From: Saprospiraceae bacterium
GTDB lineage: Bacteria; Bacteroidota; Bacteroidia; Chitinophagales; Saprospiraceae
Reading direction: 5' to 3'
Length of the DNA stretch: 16,297 nt
Assembly (NCBI GenBank): GCA_013361075.1
Contig: JABWAJ010000245.1
Span: 1 to 16,297 of the forward strand
Within the stretch, counting starts at the first letter, position 1. Every line of letters begins with the position of its first letter. The notes under the pieces are model-generated. The model had not been told where the DNA came from. It did not search any database and saw only the letters and a program-made list of their open reading frames with translations. Below, in pieces: positions 12,574-16,297 of this stretch. A program made the translations under genes and the position numbers.

Positions 12574-15306
12574 TCACACCTTCTCCAACCTTACCACCAC
12601 CACCTTATACTCCGGACACTGCGCAATACTATCGTGCACATCCGACGTAATGTTATTCACCATCAATTCCGGAAAGTGGAACGTCGTGCTCAGGATGCCC
12701 GGCTTCACTTCGTCGGTGATGTGGGCTTTGCTGGGCACTTCGCCGCGCGGGGAAATCAGGCGCACCATATCGCCCTCTTCGATGCCGTTGTCGCGGGCGT
12801 CTACGGGGTTGATGAGCAGGAGGTCTTCGGTGACGATGAGCACGTTGCCGGTGCGGCGGGTCATGGTGCCGCTGTTGTAGTGTTCGAGTACGCGGTTGGT
12901 TGTGATGATGTACGGGTATTCGGCGATGTGGTCGAGTTCGGGCGTTTCCACAAAATCGCGGAAGACAAACTTCCCTTTGCCGCGTTTGAAAGTATCGGTG
13001 TGCAGGATTTTCGTATCCTGGCCGTCGGGTGCCACGGGCCATTGTTTGCCCTGCGTGCCGAGTTCGTCCCAGCGCACCCCGGCGAAGAAGGGCACGATGG
13101 CGGAAATTTCTTCCAGCATACCAGCAGCCGTGTAAGGCGCCTGCGGGTAGCCGAAGCGGTTCATCATGTCCACAAGGATCTGTCCGTCGGGTTTGCAGTC
13201 GCCGATGGGTTCCACCACGCGGTTGACGCGCTGGATGCGGCGCTCGCCATTGGTGAAGGTCCCCTCTTTTTCGAGGAAGGATGCGCCGGGCAGCACCACG
13301 TCAGCCAATTTGGCGGTTTCGGTCATGAACAATTCCTGCACCACCAGAAAATCCAGCGCCTCTAAGGCCCGGATCACTTTTTGGGAGTTCGGATCGGACT
13401 GCACCACATCTTCCCCTACAATCCACATAGCTTTCAGCTTGCCTTCCAGCGCTGATTCGTACATTTCGGGGATGGTGAAGCCAATTTTATCAGAAACGGG
13501 CCGTCCGTAAAAATCGGTGAATTTTTGTGCGATGTCCGGGTTGGTCACGTCGAAATAGCCTGCTGCCTGGTAGGGCTGCACGCCCATGTCGGCCATGCCC
13601 TGTACGTTGTTTTGGCCACGCAGGGGGTTCACCCCGCAACCGGGTTTGCCCACGTTGCCGGTGATCATGGCCAGGTCGGCGATCAGCATGACGGCGTAGG
13701 TGCCCTGGTAATGTTCCGTGACACCGAGGCCGTGGAACGACATGGCCAATGGCGCTTTAGCGTAAGCGATGGCTGCTTCGCGCACCTGCTCGCGGGGCAC
13801 GCCGGAAACAGCTTCGAGTTCGTCAATATTGAGCTTCAGGATATTTTCGCGGAATTCTTCATACCCCTCGGTGCGGCTGGCAATGAAATCCGCGTCTTCC
13901 AGTCCTTCCTGCATGATGTAATACAGCATCATGTTCAGCACCGCTACATTGGTGCCGGGCCGCAGTTGCAGGTGGTGGTGTGCGTATTTTGCAATTTCCG
14001 TTTTGCGCGGATCCAGCACGATCAGGGTTTTGCCTTTCATGGCCTGCTGCTTGAGCTTGGCCCCGGTGACCGGATGCGCTTCGGTCGGGTTGGCCCCGAT
14101 GATCAGCATGCAATCGGTGAGTTTCACATCGGCGATGGAGTTGGTGGCAGCCCCGGTTCCGAAAGTTCGCTGCATGCCGAGCGCCGTTGGTGAGTGGCAA
14201 ACGCGGGCGCACCCGTCAATGTTGTTGGTACCGATCACCGCACGGATGAACTTCTGCATCAGGTAGTTTTCTTCGTTGGTGCAACGCGCCGAAGAAATAC
14301 CGGCAATGAAATCCGGGCCGTTTTCCTGTTTGATGCCGCTCAGTTTTTCATAAATATAGTCGTACGTTTCTTCCCAGGTAGCTTGCTCAAACTGCCCGTT
14401 GCGCTTGATGAGCGGGTGCCGGAGGCGCTCAGGGTGCTTGTAAAAAGCAAAAGCATACCGCCCTTTGAGGCAGGTATGTCCGGAATTGACCTCCGCGTCG
14501 AAGGGTGCCTGGATGCTCATGACCTTGTCGCTCGAAACCTTCACCGCGAGGTTGCAGCCCACACCGCAGTAGGTACAAACGGTGCGCACTTCTTCCTGGG
14601 CAGTCACGGCTTTAGACTGGTACACATCGGAAATGGCGGAAGTAGGGCAGGCTTGGGCGCAAGCGCCGCACGACACACAATCGGAGCTGAAAAACGACTC
14701 GTTCATGCCTTTGATGATCGTGCTGTCGAAGCCGCGACCAGCCACGCTGAGCACCAACTGGCCCTGCACTTCGTCGCAGGCGCGCACACAGCGGTAGCAC
14801 ATGATGCACTTCGAGAGGTCGGAGGTCATGTACGGATGGCTGAGGTCTTTTTGGCGGTCGAGGTGGTTTTTCCCTTCCGGGTACCGCACTTTGCGGATGC
14901 CTACCTGCGCGGCTACGTCCTGCAACTGGCAATTGCCGTTCACTTCGCAGGTCAGGCAGTCGAGCGGGTGGTCGGTGAGCACCAGTTCTATGATGTTGCG
15001 CCGTAGTTTCAGCACGCTTTCCGAATCCGGATAAATCATCAATCCTTCTTCTATGGGCGTATGGCAGGAAGCCACGGTTTTGACCCCGCCATTCCCTTGC
15101 CGGGCAATGTCCACGCTGCAAACCCGGCAGGCACCGAAAGGCTCCAGATTGGGCGCATCGCAAAGGGTCGGCACGTAGTTTTCCCCCAAATGGCGCTTCA
15201 GGAAAGCCAAAATAGTTTCGCCGGCGCGCATTTCGTACGCTTTGCCGTTGATGTAAGCCATTTTTGTGGCGACAAGGGTTTCCGGTTTTGCAATTGTTGC
15301 AGTCAT
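12574..15306 (-). CDS. fdhA: NAD-dependent formate dehydrogenase, alpha (catalytic) subunit
   Basis: 910 residues; oxidises formate to CO2 at a Mo- or W-bis-MGD centre in the cytoplasm. The N-terminus is NuoG-like: a [2Fe-2S] site (Cys49, Cys60, Cys63, Cys81), the His-Cys [4Fe-4S] site (His113, Cys117, Cys120, Cys126) and two ferredoxin-type clusters (Cys167/170/173/177 and Cys210/213/216/220). The molybdopterin domain starts with CTYCGVGC (Cys244, Cys247, Cys251) plus Cys279. The metal ligand is Cys370, followed by His371 (RVCHSPT, codon TGC at 14199-14197), so this is a cysteine, not a selenocysteine, enzyme. The length and domain order match FdsA/FdhF2-type subunits of soluble NAD-reducing enzymes. 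A second start, Met16 at 15261, is possible. The NuoF-like gene lies upstream in the same direction; no fdhD is seen downstream in the window. Confidence 0.95.
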   Translation of the reverse strand: MTATIAKPETLVATKMAYINGKAYEMRAGETILAFLKRHLGENYVPTLCDAPNLEPFGACRVCSVDIARQGNGGVKTVASCHTPIEEGLMIYPDSESVLKLRRNIIELVLTDHPLDCLTCEVNGNCQLQDVAAQVGIRKVRYPEGKNHLDRQKDLSHPYMTSDLSKCIMCYRCVRACDEVQGQLVLSVAGRGFDSTIIKGMNESFFSSDCVSCGACAQACPTSAISDVYQSKAVTAQEEVRTVCTYCGVGCNLAVKVSSDKVMSIQAPFDAEVNSGHTCLKGRYAFAFYKHPERLRHPLIKRNGQFEQATWEETYDYIYEKLSGIKQENGPDFIAGISSARCTNEENYLMQKFIRAVIGTNNIDGCARVCHSPTALGMQRTFGTGAATNSIADVKLTDCMLIIGANPTEAHPVTGAKLKQQAMKGKTLIVLDPRKTEIAKYAHHHLQLRPGTNVAVLNMMLYYIMQEGLEDADFIASRTEGYEEFRENILKLNIDELEAVSGVPREQVREAAIAYAKAPLAMSFHGLGVTEHYQGTYAVMLIADLAMITGNVGKPGCGVNPLRGQNNVQGMADMGVQPYQAAGYFDVTNPDIAQKFTDFYGRPVSDKIGFTIPEMYESALEGKLKAMWIVGEDVVQSDPNSQKVIRALEALDFLVVQELFMTETAKLADVVLPGASFLEKEGTFTNGERRIQRVNRVVEPIGDCKPDGQILVDMMNRFGYPQAPYTAAGMLEEISAIVPFFAGVRWDELGTQGKQWPVAPDGQDTKILHTDTFKRGKGKFVFRDFVETPELDHIAEYPYIITTNRVLEHYNSGTMTRRTGNVLIVTEDLLLINPVDARDNGIEEGDMVRLISPRGEVPSKAHITDEVKPGILSTTFHFPELMVNNITSDVHDSIAQCPEYKVVVVRLEKV

Positions 15307-15323
15307 GGTTGTATACGGTTGTG

Positions 15324-15376
15324 CGGTGGACGGTAGACGGTGGACGGGCTGTTTACCCTCTTCCCCGGCTGTCGTC
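15324..15376 (+). repeat. Heptamer tandem array 1 plus spacer
   Basis: 15324-15348 is about three and a half units of a 7-bp repeat, GGTRGAC (GGTGGAC, GGTAGAC, GGTGGAC, GGG). The following 28 bases (ctgtttaccctcttc...gtcgtc) recur after array 2 at 15441-15467 with a one-base difference, so array plus spacer has been duplicated as a block. It lies directly upstream of the alpha-subunit start codon. Confidence 0.8.
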
Positions 15377-15401
15377 GGCCGCCTATCAATTAAAATATTA
15401 T

Positions 15402-15467
15402 CGGTAGATGGTGGACGGTGGACGGTAGACGGTGGACGGGCTGTTTACCCTCTTCCCGGCTGTCGTC
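15402..15467 (+). repeat. Heptamer tandem array 2 plus spacer
   Basis: 15402-15440 holds five units in the order GGTAGAT, GGTGGAC, GGTGGAC, GGTAGAC, GGTGGAC, then GGG, followed by the 27-base spacer shared with array 1. Together with the inverted array 3 it could form a long cruciform or RNA hairpin with 15441-15502 as the loop. Confidence 0.8.
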
Positions 15468-15502
15468 AACCTTTTACCTTGAAACGGTGAATGCTAGCCG
15501 GG

Positions 15503-15566
15503 CCGTCTACCGTCTACCGTCTACCGTCCACCGTCTACCGTCTACCGTCCACCGTCCACCGTTTCA
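15503..15566 (-). repeat. Heptamer tandem array 3, inverted, overlapping the 3' end of the beta-subunit gene
   Basis: Eight units of the same heptamer on the minus strand (plus-strand units CCGTCTA/CGTCCAC, 15503-15561). A 10-bp inverted repeat (TGAAACGGTG at 15480-15489, CACCGTTTCA at 15557-15566) brackets it. The array extends to position 15561 inside the coding frame of the NuoF-like gene, and its GGTAGAC variant supplies the TAG stop (15544-15542). Confidence 0.8.
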
Positions 15567-16297
15567 AAATACGGTTCCAATTCTTCCTTAAAATACTGCA
15601 GCGCATTGCGCACCGGTAGCGGAATGCCGCCGCCTAAGGCGCAAAGCGAACCTTTTGCCAATGTTTCCACAAGGTCGTCGAAGAGGCCTGAGTTGATTTT
15701 ATAAGCCTCGTGTTGGGCTTTGTGGAGCATTTCCTGCCCGCGCACCGAACCAATGCGGCAGGGGAAACATTTCCCGCAGCTTTCGTGGGCCGTAAAGGCA
15801 AACAGGTGTTCCAAATATTTGACCATCGGATACGACTCGGGGATGCCGATGATGGAGGCGTGGCCGAGGAGGAATCCGTTTTGTGCAAACGACTCAAAAT
15901 CAACCGTCAGGTCCGGGATTTTATGCACGGGCACCAGGCCCCCCAGTGGTCCGCCGATGTGCAGGGCTTTCACCGGTTTACGGAAACCACCGCCGAGGGT
16001 TTCCACTACTTTCGCCAAAGGGGTACCCATGTCCACTTCGTACAAGCCGGGGCGATTGAACGAACCATCGAGCGACAGCAGTTTGGTGCCGCTGGAGCGG
16101 GATGTGCCAATGGCCGCAAAAGCTTCGCCGCCGTTGACTAAGATATAGTACAGATTGGCTAAAGTTTCTACATTGTTCACCACTGTTGGCTTGCCAAACA
16201 GGCCTTCCTGGGCGGGGTAAGGCGGGCGCACCCGTACTTCGGGGCGTTTGCCTTCGATGGATTGCAGCAGCGCGGTTTCTTCGCCACAGATATACGC
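15542..16297 (-). CDS. NAD-dependent formate dehydrogenase, beta (NuoF-like NADH/FMN) subunit, 5' end outside window
   Basis: Partial, about 251 residues in frame to the right edge; the true start lies beyond 16297. It accepts electrons from the alpha subunit through a [4Fe-4S] cluster and passes them via FMN to NAD+. Visible are the FMN/NADH-domain motif YICGEETALLQSIEG (codons at the edge), KPTVVNNVETLAN, and the SLBB domain (TKLLSLDGSFNRPGLYEVDMGTPL). The Fe-S motif is ESCGKCFPCRIG with its distant fourth cysteine in GSLCALG. The order beta then alpha matches fdsB-fdsA operons; a NuoE-like gamma gene is expected further upstream. The last residues (VDGGR) and the stop are encoded by the heptamer array; the conserved family part ends just before, at EELEPYFET. 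The gap to the alpha gene is 235 bp, large for such an operon. Confidence 0.92.
   Translation of the reverse strand, partial: AYICGEETALLQSIEGKRPEVRVRPPYPAQEGLFGKPTVVNNVETLANLYYILVNGGEAFAAIGTSRSSGTKLLSLDGSFNRPGLYEVDMGTPLAKVVETLGGGFRKPVKALHIGGPLGGLVPVHKIPDLTVDFESFAQNGFLLGHASIIGIPESYPMVKYLEHLFAFTAHESCGKCFPCRIGSVRGQEMLHKAQHEAYKINSGLFDDLVETLAKGSLCALGGGIPLPVRNALQYFKEELEPYFETVDGGR

Noticed and set aside
14197..14199. Selenocysteine codon in formate dehydrogenase
   Set aside because: The metal-ligand codon is TGC (cysteine), so no recoding is needed.
12634..15006. Long open frames on the plus strand opposite the formate dehydrogenase alpha gene (12634-13365, 13525-14193, 14194-15006)
   Set aside because: They are antisense frames of a GC-rich gene, lack any recognisable domain, and the opposite strand encodes a complete, motif-verified enzyme.
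15324..15561. CRISPR array
   Set aside because: The repeats are 7 bp and directly adjacent without unique spacers, and no cas gene is near.

Overview
The window most likely comes from a member of the Bacteroidota, probably a Saprospiria-like (Lewinella/Haliscomenobacter-type) bacterium. The evidence is two secreted proteins with C-terminal type IX secretion (Por) sorting domains, several lipoproteins, a Bacteroidota-style promoter (TTG...TAnnTTTG) and weak ribosome-binding sites. No RNA genes, intact insertion sequences or CRISPR arrays were found. The genus-level placement is inference.

Layout. Positions 1-7000 are visibly AT-rich and carry surface or secreted functions: an Asp-box protein with a T9SS sorting domain (240-1262, +), a large M12B/reprolysin-like metalloprotease with a T9SS sorting domain (1579-4161, -), a seven-repeat 'two-component regulator propeller' lipoprotein without a kinase (4489-5592, -), and a DUF2975 membrane protein plus Cro/CI-type regulator pair (6035-6790, +). 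Two inverted copies of a roughly 180-bp palindromic, MITE-like element bracket this segment (1-170 and 6799-6980). A third, compact relative lies at 1492-1573 and an end-remnant at 4463-4480.

Positions 7000-12500 are a mosaic of small genes: a TlpA/ResA-like thioredoxin lipoprotein (7220-8047, -), a frameshifted and internally shortened phnA/yjdM-like gene (8173-8467, -), a one-TM protein with an NTF2-like-looking tail (8571-9506, -), an unrecognised lipoprotein (9725-10423, +) with a strong hairpin terminator, a 96-residue hypothetical protein (10949-11239, +) and a YiiX-like NlpC/P60-superfamily hydrolase (11485-12135, -). The gaps between them hold a second family of GC-rich, multi-hairpin intergenic repeats (about 7051-7135, 10570-10674, 12241-12354, and a truncated piece at 1440-1487).

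Positions 12574-16297 are GC-rich and hold an NAD-dependent formate dehydrogenase operon read leftwards: the NuoF-like FMN/NADH subunit (15542 to the right edge, partial), then the NuoG-like plus molybdopterin catalytic subunit (12574-15306). Formate electrons would pass from the Mo-bis-MGD centre through the Fe-S chain of the alpha subunit to the Fe-S cluster and FMN of the beta subunit, and on to NAD+. The gap between the two genes is filled by three arrays of a 7-bp tandem repeat (GGTRGAC), one inverted relative to the others. The inverted array runs into the beta-subunit gene and supplies its stop codon.

I see no obvious new defence or biosynthetic system. The most unusual content is the set of three unrelated structured repeat families and how they have shaped neighbouring genes.
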